A DNA stretch of 64,000 nucleotides from Anthonomus grandis grandis (lineage: Eukaryota > Arthropoda > Insecta > Coleoptera > Curculionidae). Location: contig NC_065552.1 of NCBI RefSeq assembly GCF_022605725.1, positions 29,275,879 through 29,339,878 of the forward strand. Direction: 5' to 3'. Below the pieces are notes generated by a model. The model was not told the origin of the DNA. It saw only the letters and a list, made by a program, of their open reading frames with translations, and ran no database searches. The position numbers were made by a program, and so were the translations under genes. The first letter of the stretch is position 1; each line of letters begins with the position of its first letter. Below are positions 11,775-22,451 of the stretch, one piece after another.

Positions 11775-13300
11775 CATCATTACACAGCTGCCTATCATAC
11801 AAATAATTTTTAAAAAAGTTTAAAGCGTTCCTGAGAATCCAAAGTAATTCAAATTTGCCAAGGATTATTCATAGTTGATGATATTGAATCATTTGCTAAG
11901 ATTTAATAAAATCGAAATGCGAACATCTTATCACAGATTGATGCAACTAACGCTTTGATTATGTCATTAGAAAAAATACAAATATGTTCTAAGCAGATTT
12001 TTGTGAAATGCTCATCAAACAGTACTTTACAACCCAATAATATTAGTTTATAAGCTAATTTATCACAAGAGATTTTATTCTAATACATTTAAAATATTTT
12101 TTCCAAAATTAAATTGTATTTAAACTCAAACGTAATTAGTTTACTTACAGAGCGATAAAGGCTAAGAGTTTTCAAATAAATATATATATTTTATAAAACA
12201 TAATTTTGCACTGAAATTAATCTGTTTTGTGAATGTTTATTTTATTTTTTTGAAATTTTTGGCAAATAAAAACCACGTTTAGGAAGCACAATATAGCATT
12301 TAATACAAATATTTAAACTAGCAGAATCATTAGCTAACTTCAAAATCAATCGTAATCGATTGCAGCGGATTATAATATAATATAAACAGTTTTATTCTTT
12401 TTATGAGCTCCAACCTCATGACAGACTCGTACAAATGATACAAAGATGTAAATTTTAGATTCTGCACCTCTGTAAAAGGTCTAATAAAGAGGAAAAGATT
12501 AATAAAATGAGCCTTGTTATTTCCCAACCCTAAAGGGGAATATCTATAAAGGGCGAAGTAAACATTCCCTATACGTATTCATAATTCAAGTTATTCGATA
12601 TAATCTTTAACGATAAGGTACATTTTCATAATAAGTGGTTCATACTATTACCGTATTTCAAATCAGGAAATTCAAGAGCAACTTTAAACTTGCGTCGTAT
12701 AATTGTTTTATATTTTTTCTGATCTATATTTATAGGATTAGGTCCAATGTCTATAATAAAAAGTACAAATACCTTTGCAAAACTGAATTAAAGGTTCAGA
12801 GGCTCAATTACCAGCATAGAATTTGATTTGTAGAGCAGAGTAATTTCTGACAATTTTCTCCTTATCATTTCATTTTATTTTTTCAAGTTAATTTGCTATA
12901 GTGAATTGTTGTGATTGTGATTGTTGTATTTACCCATAATGCAACAATTCTGAAAATTCTAATAAATCCACAATTTAGAATTGTATATTTTGGTATATAG
13001 GTGGTGCATAGAAATAAACTGACGAACCATTTTAAATTTTGTATATCTTGGATAGTTAACTAGATGCTATTAAACACACTATTTGGATCTTTAAAAGATC
13101 TTAGAGATAGTACATCTTTTAGAAAACTCTCTATTTATAAACTTGAGACAATCAAAGATTGAAGTCGGAATACGACTAAATTAAGTGTTAATGCATAACT
13201 AACGCATAATTAACGAAAATAACAAAACCTAAACTAAAAAAATTCACAGGTTCTATACAAAAATTAAATATTTTTTCTAATTGATCGTAAATATAGAACT
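11775..13300. other. Intron sequence, nothing recognised
   Basis: Part of the 4.2-kb intron between channel exons 5 and 6. AT-rich, with no convincing repeat or coding motif. Confidence 0.45.
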
Positions 13301-13303
13301 TAC

Positions 13304-13414
13304 GTCAACAGAATTAGACGAGCTGCTTTTATCTGATTTTGATTCGCTATCGTAATCTGCATTCATCATTTTTTGGTCTCTTCGCATCCTTCTTTCAGCC
13401 CTTCTTTTAGCTAC
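13304..13414 (-). CDS. Two-pore-domain K+ channel exon 5 (cytosolic linker)
   Basis: Minus-strand exon of 111 nt, exactly 37 codons (residues 207-243), bounded by a TTTAAAG acceptor and a GACGTAAGTT donor. It encodes VAKRRAERRMRRDQKMMN, a strongly basic stretch, then a Ser/Asp-rich tail ending SSSNSVD. This is the intracellular loop between M2 and M3, a region that varies in length among TWiK-type channels and often carries phosphorylation sites. The serine run is compatible with that, but no specific kinase site is claimed. Only 78 bp separate it from exon 4. Confidence 0.85.
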
Positions 13415-13492
13415 CTTTAAAAAAATTAAAATACCTTTACCCCATAATATTAGATTTCAAGCAATAGTTTTATTAATTTTACTTTTACTTAC

Positions 13493-13662
13493 ACCAGGAC
13501 ACCATCTGCATAAGCATAAATTAGCGTAAATCCATTTGAAAGACCTTGCCATTACATCACCAATATTTGAGAGGTACAGTAGAAATAAAGGCATTCCTAT
13601 TATGGCATAAATTATGCTTGCTATTTTACCATTAGGTGTGTGGGGCCAAATGTTTCCATAAC
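13493..13662 (-). CDS. Two-pore-domain K+ channel exon 4 (selectivity filter 1 and M2)
   Basis: Minus-strand exon of 170 nt. The acceptor TTTTACAG splits the first glycine of the filter with exon 3, so the join reads TTIGYGN, the hallmark K+ selectivity filter. Residues 151-206 continue IWPHTPNGKIASIIYAIIGM (pore exit and M2), PLFLLYLSNIGDVMARSFKW, and a cysteine-rich NLCLCRWCPG turn. The GIPLFLLYLSNIGDxMA signature is typical of invertebrate TWiK/KCNK channels. The donor GGT|GTAAGT was preferred over the overlapping GT because it keeps phase 0 and matches the consensus. The intron upstream is about 18.5 kb. Confidence 0.93.
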
Positions 13663-15386
13663 CTGTAAAATAGGATCTATTTTAACTAAATGTTTAAACA
13701 CAATAATTTTTAAAAATCTAAAATATTTATCAATGTTGCCTTGACATAAATTAGTTTAGTTTTTTTTTTAACTAAACTTCTACATGCCTTAGCAATGAAG
13801 TATAGAAAAAAGTGGAGCAATTTATCCATGTAAGAGAAATTGTACGACTTTAATAAAAAGATGCAAATATTATCCTTTTAAGTTATGCCTATATTATATC
13901 ATTGACTAAAATTTTAAAGCATTGTAAAATTATGATCTGAAATACTAAGCGTATCTCAAAATCGGGTATTTATGTACCAGTGTATTATTTTAATGCAAAA
14001 TCTTAAAACGTTTGTAAGAATGTATACTATACAGGTTGGGGAATCGATCATTACGCATAGAGAGGTGTTTAAAACGAAATATGGCAACTGATACGTCGTT
14101 GTTTTTCAGTACGACGTTAGAAAGCGTCTGTTTTGTCAAAGAAATTTTAAAATTCATGAATTTTACCTTCATACAAAGCTGATAAGACCTCTGTCTTTTT
14201 TGTCCTGTAGTAATACATGTGAAGCACTATTATCGCTATCCACACATTTATCGCAGTGATTTTATTTTTCGCGCATAGTTCTGTCTTAAGTATGGCAGTA
14301 AGTCTAGCAATAAAAGAGTCTTGAACAGTCTTTTTATAGTTGATTCATCAGTTTTTAAAACTTGTTGTATTTTAGATATTTAGGTCCCGCTGTTTACAGA
14401 GCTAGACATTTAATCTAGAAAGTGATGTTTTCTTGTATTTGTCTTTTTTACAGTTAATAAATGCGAATTTATCCAGTTCGCATTACAAATGGCTTGCTCT
14501 GCTCAATACTTTTACAAATTCTAGTTATTGTTTTTATTATCATTATTTAATTTTTAAATAAAGCTAATTTGTCTATTTGCCTTTCTCTTTGAAAAAAAAT
14601 TGATATAAAATAACCGAAAACCAATACGACGACATAATTTGTAAACATTTAAATTTATATAAAAGTTAAAGCTCAATTTTGAGAAATATCATTAAGCAAA
14701 GAAAAAAATAGTCGCAGAAAAAATTAAATATACTGATTTATTTAAATTGAAAAATTAAAAAAAAACTTTCGACAAAAGCGTTAAAACCTTTCTCGAATTT
14801 TTAAGCTCAAAAGCAACTTCATATCATCGACAGACAATTTATCGTCGCGGCCCGAAGCAAAACTAAATGTGTCGACATTTTTACGGCAAATGTAATTTAT
14901 GGGTGGTTAATAGGACGGACACGGTGAAATATATATGGTAATAAAAGAACGTATAGTAAAAAAATCTGGCCAGGTTTTGTGCAAAGGTAAAGGAAAAGCG
15001 CTGTAATTTATAAAACGATTTTTTCTAATGCTCTCCAATTTAGAGAGAAAAAAAGACTTATTGACCTGATTAAATACTTCTTTTTGACTAGAATTGTTCC
15101 CTATTTGCACATAATAAATGATAATTATATTATTTAAAAAATGATAAAATACACATTTAAATGGTAGGAGTCAAAGATGTTAACAATTAAATGAAAATTT
15201 TGAAATTTATTTCGAAAATGTAAAAATTAAATACATTTATTCGTAGTATACTGGGAGATTACCAACGTATGACACTTTTAAATGAAAAGAAAAAGTTTTG
15301 TTAACAGAGTATACGATCACTTTGTTTTTAATAATAGCCAAACATCTATTTGGCATGCGACTAATTAAATTATAAATCTTTTTTGC
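13663..15386. other. Intron sequence, mostly unrecognised
   Basis: Start of the 18.5-kb intron. At about 14029 there is CTATACAGGTTGGGGAATCG, which looks like a mariner-type end (TATACAGG), but no matching opposite end was found. A patch with more G and C lies around 14820-14930. No coding motif. Confidence 0.4.
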
Positions 15387-15612
15387 TCAATTTATCGCAA
15401 TTGCTCTTGCATACATTTCAGTAACTCTCTCTTTGTCTGAAATACCATTCTTTGATTTAAAATATACCCTTTGAATCGCTTTCTTGACAGGTAATAAATC
15501 AAACATTGACCCATCGGTAAAAAGAACGTATGCCCATTCATTCTTTTGCCAATTCTTATGTTCTTCGGCCCATCCTAATCTCATTTCAAGGTCACGAAAT
15601 ACCACTGTCATT
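15387..15612 (-). pseudogene. Tc1-like transposase fragment interrupted by an LTR
   Basis: The minus-strand frame reads RLGWAEEHKNWQKNEWAYVL, then FTDGSMFDL. This corresponds to the Tc1 segment that precedes and includes the first catalytic Asp (RLxFAxxHxxWTxxxWxxVxFSDESxF). The E and K of SDESKF are replaced. The N-terminal part is missing because an LTR begins at 15617 with GTAC (15613-15616) between them. The C-terminal catalytic half is not recognisable downstream. Confidence 0.6.
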
Positions 15613-15616
15613 GTAC

Positions 15617-15868
15617 TGTTGCGTTTTTTCATTTCGTTAGGACTGAATTAAAACATTCGCAAGTAGTCAACTAATTTATTTACACATTAACACCATGAAA
15701 CACGTTCACTTACTACAAGCTGACAACTCTCCCAGCGGCGACGCGGCTCCTTCGCAGAATCGCAAGAATCGCTGACCTTCGAGACGTCGTCCAGTGTGCC
15801 ACTTGTGTCACTTCGGAATTACGGAGAATCAGCGGGTTTCTAGATTTTTACAATCTCGTTACACTACC
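15617..15868 (-). repeat. Ty3/gypsy LTR (same family as 9.3-10.9 kb), TATA region deleted
   Basis: Minus-strand LTR starting TGTAACGAGATTGTAAA and ending CGCAACA, with GTAC beyond its 3' end. It shares blocks such as GGCGACGCGGCTCCT and CACAAGTGGCACAC with the LTRs at 9314 and 10585. It is about 90 bp shorter and lacks the TATATAAG promoter block. Just upstream on the minus strand is AGGATGGGGGTAG, a polypurine tract as expected before a 3' LTR. Confidence 0.75.
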
Positions 15869-15869
15869 C

Positions 15870-16500
15870 CCATCCTAAGCTTATCTCATCCCAAAATAAT
15901 TCCAAAGATGGTGGATGGCAGTATCGTCAGAAGGTTTCCCTCTCGCAACTGGACCTCTTGTAGAAATAAAAATTAAAGATCTCCTTCATAGAACAATGTT
16001 AAGGTTGTATAGAGCACCAGAACTTGTACGCCTGTAAACCTGATGATCACTTCTGACATGCTGCGTTATCCTCCAGGCCAGGATATTTATTAAGTTTATC
16101 TGCTAAGCTTCTCAGATCCTCACCACGTAACTCCTGCTTTTGAGAACACAAAGCGTCCCAAACGTCCTTATAGGTTGGCTTCTGATATGACGCATCTTTG
16201 GTAACAAGATAGAAGAACTTGCTAGCAGGCTCTTCATTGGTTTTCTTGAATGCTTGCCCGAGTCTGGGGTTAGACTGACGTAGCTCTTGAATTTTTCCCG
16301 AACTTTCTATGGGAAACTTCAGCTATTCTTCGAGACATTTGTATATCTTTAGCTACATAATCTACCAGAGTAGCTAAAGCCCTAAACAGATCTTCCTGTA
16401 ATTCACATATTACATCCTATCAACTCTTTCGGCCATTGAATTAATACGTTATAAACTTATCGAATGTCAAATCCGACTATGCTTGGATTTGCCTCAGCTC
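15870..16500 (-). pseudogene. Unidentified coding relic upstream of the LTR, possibly LTR-retrotransposon protein
   Basis: A minus-strand frame, open for roughly 100 codons, includes IQELRQSNPRLGQAFKKTNE, then EEPASKFFYLVTKDASYQKP and TYKDVWDALCSQKQELRG, SLADKLNKYPGLED. A further piece toward the LTR reads GKPSDDTAIHHLWNYFGMR. Upstream at about 16340-16400 is LATLVDYVAKDIQMSRRIAE. I do not recognise the family. Its place just before the polypurine tract and LTR suggests it belongs to this Ty3/gypsy element, perhaps as a structural protein. That is inference. Confidence 0.4.
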
Positions 16501-16629
16501 AGCGTTGTTTTCACAATAAGGAGCTAGTCAATAAATAACTCGAGCTTACCCCTCGGTGGCTTTTGTATTCTGTAAAAACATCGTCCAGGTCATGAGCGTC
16601 ATATCTGAATTTAACTTTCTGATATAGGT

Positions 16630-17280
16630 ACCCTCAACATTCTTAAGTCAAATTTTGATAAATATCAAAAGACTATGTTGTAATCTTCTTTCCACGTCAT
16701 CTCATGCATATCATCACTCACACCTCTATCCTGCTTTCTCATATCATTTATCAATCTTACGCAACAATTCTAGGTGTATTAAATACGCTTTAAATCATTT
16801 GCCAGAAGGCAAGGACCATATACGACATCGCAAATTAAAGTGGGACAATACAAGACTATCGCAGTGGACTTTTCTGAGATTTTTAGTAAGTAGATGTCTT
16901 TGAGTATAGAGTAATTTTTAAGTTTATGAATGTCTTTTTAATACAATTGTCAATATCTTCGCGAAATCTCAAGTTAATATCCAATAGAACACCAAGAGTT
17001 TTAGCTACAGCAGTACATTTATTCGTTTCACCATTTACGTCAATTTTTACAATATTTTCATATGAAAAGAGAAGAGCCTGACATTTATTTAGATTTAAGG
17101 TTAAACAGTGATCTTTGAAGGCTATAGCAAGTAGAACAATATCTTGAGAAATATATTATGAAATATGTAGCTTCTTCAATTTTATCAGGTGAAAGTTACA
17201 AGTAAATTTATGTGTGGTCAGCATATATATGGTGCGACAAGTAACTGAAATAATTCCAAAGCATATTAAGTAAAAAATAA
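16630..17280 (-). mobile_element. LINE C-terminal fragment inserted in the gypsy relic
   Basis: Minus-strand reading gives NKCQALLFSYENI, CTAVAKTLGVLLDINLRFRE (the SLGVxLDxxLxFxxHI block that follows the RT thumb), DNCIKKTFINLK, and YGPCLLANDLKRI with NCCVRLINDMRKQDR, the CR1/jockey-type C-terminal half. It lies exactly where the neighbouring gypsy RT stops after its catalytic YLDD segment (17285-17340), so it most likely inserted into that element. Frames are disrupted by stops. Confidence 0.65.
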
Positions 17281-17282
17281 AG

Positions 17283-18244
17283 ATCCAAGGATGTATTCTT
17301 TTTATGTGCTCCTCAAATGAGATTCCTGTAACAATAATGTCATCAAGGTAAACCAGGCAAGTCTTCTGGGACGGTCCTCTTAAGATGGTTTTCTTCAGCT
17401 TATCATCGTTGCCTTCCCGTTAAATTTCCATCCAGCACCCACCGTGAAAGCTGTTTTCTGCCTATATTCAGGGGCCAACTCATCTTGCCATTATCCACTT
17501 TAAAGGTCTAACGCGGCAAAGATCTTCGATCCAGCCGCAACTTGTCGAAGTATTACTGCAGAGTAGTGTCCTAACTCCGTACCTTTCTTTAACAGCATAG
17601 GATATTGCTTTACATTCATTCCCCTTACAGGAATACTCTTTCCACGGGTACAAGGCTCTTTCCGACTAACATTCCTCGACCAACAGCCTCGTCATGCAAT
17701 GCAGGTTCGAACATGACTATTTCACCGTCCATGCTCGTGCTATCAACGCGGCCCTTTAGAACGATCTTGCTTCGCTGTGGTATCAAAATTTCTTTCAGAA
17801 GTAGGACTCGAGTACTGTGATCCCTCTCACGATGCAAAACAACTTCTTCATCATCTATCTCCAGGACTTCCTGCTTAAGGCTCAACTTAAAGCCCTTAGT
17901 GTCCATTATATCGGTTCCAATGATCACTTCATCCTCAATCTCAGCCATTATGTTCAAATGAGGCTTCTCCTATGGTGAATCTGACCTTTGTTTCACCATG
18001 AACATTTGCTCGACCTCCTGTCGCTGTTCGTAGATGCTATTTTGATAGCTGCAGATTTTACTACGTCGGGTCTTATAAATGTTTTTGTCGCCTCTGTATC
18101 CAGCAACACAGTACCGAAAGTTTTATCCACACACGTGTCGATGAAAAAACTGTTGCTATGGTGCTGCAGCGAGAAGACCTGGGCAGAAATTACTTTTACT
18201 GGGGCTTGCTGAATACAGGTCGCAAATCGCCAATTTACAAACAC
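17283..18244 (-). pseudogene. Ty3/gypsy protease-reverse transcriptase relic
   Basis: Minus strand. At 18244-17993 VLLDTEATKTFIRPDVVKSA is a retropepsin-like site (usual DTGAT, here DTEAT, so the active-site Gly is lost). The frame 17957-17625 (MAEIEDEVIIGTDIMDTKGF, then LPVERVFL-type text) corresponds to the protease C-terminus, where family members have ILGMD(I/V)M, and the linker. RT follows with GTELGHYSAVILRQVAAGSK, a degraded SGYWQIELAPEDR counterpart (WQDELAPEYRQKTAFTVGAG), and CLVYLDDIIVTG at 17300-17345, the catalytic box. RNase H and integrase are absent. Confidence 0.75.
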
Positions 18245-18300
18245 GAATTTAGTACAGAAACAAATTTAGAGAAGTTGCAAGAGACAACTGTTGTATTATG
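18228..18300 (+). pseudogene. Mariner-like transposase C-terminal scrap
   Basis: The plus-strand reading IYKHEFSTETNLEKLQETTV closely matches the fragment at 42870-42935 (IYKHEFSRPTGLEKLREKFV). Both represent the segment after the WGYLK motif of a mariner-like transposase. The DNA is also similar (TTTACAAACACGAATTTAGTA in both). It abuts the broken start of the gypsy protease frame. Confidence 0.5.
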
Positions 18301-19680
18301 ATAGGTTTACTTATGATTTAGCTAAAGAATAAAGTTTGTTTGAGCCTTCATTTTTATTATGCAATATAAAGCATAATCAATACCTTGAGATTATGATCTA
18401 CTGATGTATGTTAAGCCTGTATCCGAGAAATATTGTTGACATGCCTGAACTTTCGCGAAGTATTTTGCAAAATTTTAGCTGTTGGCATTTGCCCTTAAGC
18501 ACCTGTTTGTGTGTAATGATTCTCCATCCTGTAAGTAACATTGAAAGAAAGATCCATAAGTGTTTTTAATGTTTAGGCTTTCAACATCACACGAATTATT
18601 TACACCAAGACTGAGGCGGCCTTTAGTTTTCATCTTAGTCTACTTTAGTAGTGGTAGTTAAAATGCACAAGAAAATAAAAAGCATTTTTGGACTTTGTCC
18701 CATCATGTAAGGACTACTCTTATAGTTTATACAAAATGTGTAACCGTATTTTATGCTTTATTCACCACATAAAATAACAAAAATGCAACGAACCTCGTCT
18801 CGAGTACATAAATTATAATATAAAAATAAAAAACGAATGTACTTCGTTCACTTTTAAGTTATGTTTTCTCTATTAAATAACTAAGTGTCTCTTTAAATCA
18901 AATTTAAAATCCACGCGATAAAAGAATAGACTGGCGAAGCGAGGGTGTCGCGTGGCTTAATGCCAATTCCATTAGGCGCCACAAAAAAGATTTTATAGAC
19001 ATTAAAGAGGGAAAATCCGGGTGCCCTGAAATTAAAATTTAAGTGCACTTAGTTCAGATAGGTAACAGGATTACCGAAACAGCGAATCATGATACTTTTA
19101 TCTTTGTTACTTGGAAACTCTTCTCCATAATTTTTTTTTGTTACCTCAAATTCATTTAACTTAACAGATCCAATTTCAGCTCTCTATTTAAAGTGATAAA
19201 TCAACAAAAGCCATCATTGTCCGTGTCCCATACGGACGTGAAATCTTGTTGCTGTTTGTACCCGAGCGATAATTTAGTGGCTTTAGAGCTAGCCGGTCTT
19301 AGATCATTCAGACTATTACTCCAGGACATTAAACGGTTTAATTTGTAAACAGACTTTGGCCATAACGTTTAAGGTTATTAGATAATAGCGGTACGAGGAT
19401 ATGAGTTAATTTGGTGCGAATATTTATAGTGGTCCCTAAGTAGGTCATATATTATAAGTGGGTGTATCCCAAGTTAAATTCTGGCTGTATGTTTTTATTA
19501 TTATCTATTTTAGCGATCCCTTAAAATACTATCTGTATAATATGATGATTTATGGAATGTTTAAAATAACGCGTGGCCTATCGAAAAATACAAGGCACTA
19601 CATGGTAAACAAGAATTTTTGAATAAGATCTAAAATTAGTGTCAAAAAAATATATATCATATAATTACATATATTTGAAA
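18301..19680. other. Unrecognised intronic DNA
   Basis: No coding motif recognised. The patch 18930-19040 is less AT-rich and contains GGCGCC, and 19190-19330 is also richer in G and C. Neither could be assigned to a repeat with confidence. Confidence 0.4.
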
Positions 19681-19689
19681 TAAACAATA

Positions 19690-20830
19690 AAACACATGGC
19701 TAAAAATCTCAATTATAAATGGTCAGCAAAGTTAGACCGGAGGTAGTCTTCAAATGAGTAAAAGGCATTTTTAATTAAGTACTCCTTAATCTTGGCCTTA
19801 ATTACAGAAAGGAGCATATTTTTAACAGACATAGACAACACATTGAAAATTTATTTTCCATAGTAAGATCTGCCATTAAGGGACCTGTAAAACCTCTGTT
19901 ACCGCAGTACCCAAGACCCATATTCATACTATATGTGAGTAAATATCAGCATAAATCATACATTTTTCAGGATTTCCCCTAACAAATAGGAGTTATAAGA
20001 CAATATAGGCACAAGTCAGAGAAGGAGTCTCATTCTTTTGAAATGCAAGCACTCTCTATAGTTCAGTTTCACAATCACTTTTCTACGTGTGTATTATAAG
20101 GAAAATATTTTTAACCTATGAGTAGACTGATCCCAGTTAAATACACAGTACATCATTTCGCTTACAAGCCGAAATGTAGGTGGAGACAGTGCATATTAGG
20201 AATATACATTCTGATATTTTAAACGAGAGTTCCCAAACACAATTCGCCAGTTCAATCCAGAGCGACACAAAGAAAAGTTACAACTTCATCCATAGTCTGT
20301 TGACTATGACTTAAGGGAAAAAGTAATTTTTTGATTTTGTTCTAACTTAAACTTAATAGATTTGATACCACTCCCAAATGATATACTCCCCAGGTCACTA
20401 CATAACTGTATCAGCTGTAATATAGAAACTGGATAGGCAGCTATAAGTCAATATAATTAGGGATATTGTGTTCTCAGCATAAAAGATAAAGACCTAGAGA
20501 CCCAGGATGACAGCTGGGAAGATCATTGACATGCACCAGAAAGAGAAAGAGCCTAAAGTCAGAAGTCTGCGACACGCCATGTATCAGCAGTAAACTCTGG
20601 GATTTACCACTCCTGAAATAGACATATTGACTGCTTGTTAAGTAGGACTGGAGCAAGTTAATACTTGAATTACCAAATCTTTAATAGACGAACTTCTCAA
20701 GAAGTATATCATGCTTAATAAAATCGAAAGCTTTTGACGAACCATAAAATATTGTCTAAGAAAGAAAACTGTACTGAAACTTTCAGAATATTGTTAAATT
20801 ACCCTCTCACCTCTGTATCTATATGTGTGA
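19690..20830 (-). mobile_element. Degenerate LINE (CR1/jockey-like), RT to C-terminus
   Basis: Minus-strand order is: KAFDFIKHDILLEKF-like block near 20700; LLQSYLTSSQYVYFRSGKSQ at 20600-20656; GVSQTSDFRLFLFLVHVNDL (counterpart of GVPQGSxLGPLLFLIYVNDL) at about 20510-20575; then an increasingly decayed body; and KAKIKEYLIKNAFYSFEDYL at about 19735-19795, the familiar C-terminal ending. No intact frame. It lies in the channel intron, head-to-head with the plus-strand LINE that starts near 21170. Confidence 0.65.
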
Positions 20831-20849
20831 TGTCTAGTAAGTAGTAAGA

Positions 20850-21165
20850 GTGTTGATGTCTATAAAGGTATGTTGCCTAACATCAAAGAATGAATTTTGC
20901 TTAAAGTATCTCTTTATTTACTCTTTCCTTTTTTTCATCAACTCTTTTGATTCATACCTTAAACTATTGCTGTATTTTTTGCTAACGAATAAATTTATTG
21001 CATCACTGGAAATTACTTTATTTTTCTCCCGGGGAACTAAATATATAATAATAAAAAAGTGGTCACTCTCAAAAATTAGAATATCTAAAAAATATTAAGT
21101 GACCGATAAAAAGGTGTGCTTCTCTAGGACACATTCTTCTAATCTCTACAGATATCGGCAATAAT
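20850..21165. other. Spacer between two LINEs
   Basis: A plus-strand open frame of 82 codons (20850-21098) is rich in Phe, Leu, Ile and Lys, as expected of AT-rich DNA. It matches nothing recognised, so it is not called as a gene. Confidence 0.4.
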
Positions 21166-21173
21166 AATATTCT

Positions 21174-22326
21174 ATGGCTAGAATTGTTTGCAATGTGACC
21201 ATATTTATACCAATTCGAAATATTCGGTCAAATACCCCAGGTTGCGATGGCATTTCGTTACAAATGCTACACCTTTGTCTGCCACAGATTATTGACCATA
21301 TAACAAATATTATAAACTCTTGTTTAGAATCAGGCTACTTTCCACAGCCTTGGCGTCAGTCAGTTGTGTGCCCCATACCCAAAATATATAATCCCGAATC
21401 CCTACAGGACTTATAAGTTTATTGCCAATAATATCGAAGGTCTTGGAAAGAGTTGTCTATGCACAGTTGTCATTTTATCTTACTGATAATAACATATTTT
21501 CAACTAAACAGACTGGCTTAGACAACTTAATAAGGGCTCTCGATAAAAAACTGGGCGTAATTTTAGTTGCCTTAGATTATTCAAAGGCTTTCGATGTAAT
21601 CGACCATGAGTCTCTAAGTTAAAATTTTATGGTTGCAATGAAGTTAGTTAGAAGTCCTATCTCTGGAATCGTACTCAACAAGTAGGTCTCGATAACAATT
21701 ACTCCGATTCGAAACACATAATTTTGGGAGTTCCTCAAGGATCGATTCTGGGACCTCTTTTATTCTTGCTATATACTTCGGATCTTCCTTTAGTCGTAAA
21801 GAGCTCTGAGGTGTACGAGTACGCTGATGATACACAGTTAATTCATTATTTCCATCCAGATGATATAGAACAGGCTTTTGAAAGTATAAATAGAGATCTA
21901 AATTTAATCTTGCGCTACTCGAAAGAACACAATCTTAATAATAATGCCAATAAGACTAACGTATTACTTTTTGCCAATAAAATAGTTGAAAAACATATAT
22001 ACATTCAATATGATAATAACCCCTTGGCTTTTGTTGAGAGCATCAAGATTCTAGGTCTAACTATTGATTCTTCTTTAAGATTCTAAGGACATATTAGTGC
22101 TGTCTTGCAGAGGTGTTATTTGCGTATGCGTTTGCTCTATGCTAAGAAACATATTTTAAATTTTAAGACAAGAAAAAAACTCTCAGTATCGTTGGTGTTA
22201 TCTATTTTAAATTACTGTTTTATCATTTATTATCCTTGTATAAAATAACCCAGCAGAAACTGCAACGTGTACAAAATACGTGTTGTCGATTTGTGTATAA
22301 TTTAAGAAAATTTGATCATGTGTCCA
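21174..22326 (+). pseudogene. LINE reverse transcriptase, three frame segments
   Basis: Segment one (21174-21416) holds RSNTPGCDGISLQMLHLCLP and the PWRQSVVCPIPK entry block. Segment two (21422-21622) reads PIISKVLERVVYAQL and VALDYSKAFDVIDHESL with the first catalytic Asp. Segment three (21724-22086) has GVPQGSILGPLLFLLYTSDL and YEYADDTQL, the YADD active site, both Asp residues intact. It continues to about 22326 in other frames (CYLRMRLLYAKKHIL; LQRVQNTCCRFVYNLRKFDH). All RT motifs survive, and only frameshifts and a few stops disable it, so this copy is relatively young. Confidence 0.85.
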
Positions 22327-22451
22327 TATACAGTGCGAACGTAAAGGTTGGAATAAATTCATTTAAAATTCAGGGGTATGTTCAAAAAAAAACGCTCGGA
22401 CATGTCGATTTTTATTTTTAACTGCGGGTTTTCTTACTATAATTTTATGTA

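Noticed and set aside
13304..13414. Ser/Asp-rich tail of channel exon 5 as a specific phosphorylation site
   Set aside because: The serine run is suggestive only; no defined kinase motif can be claimed from the sequence.
14029..14060. TATACAGGTTGGGG as a mariner end
   Set aside because: No inverted partner was found within several kb, so only a lone end-like word remains.
18974..18982. GGCGCC as a retroviral-type primer-binding site beside an LTR
   Set aside because: The match is short, and no LTR ends or second LTR could be found around it.
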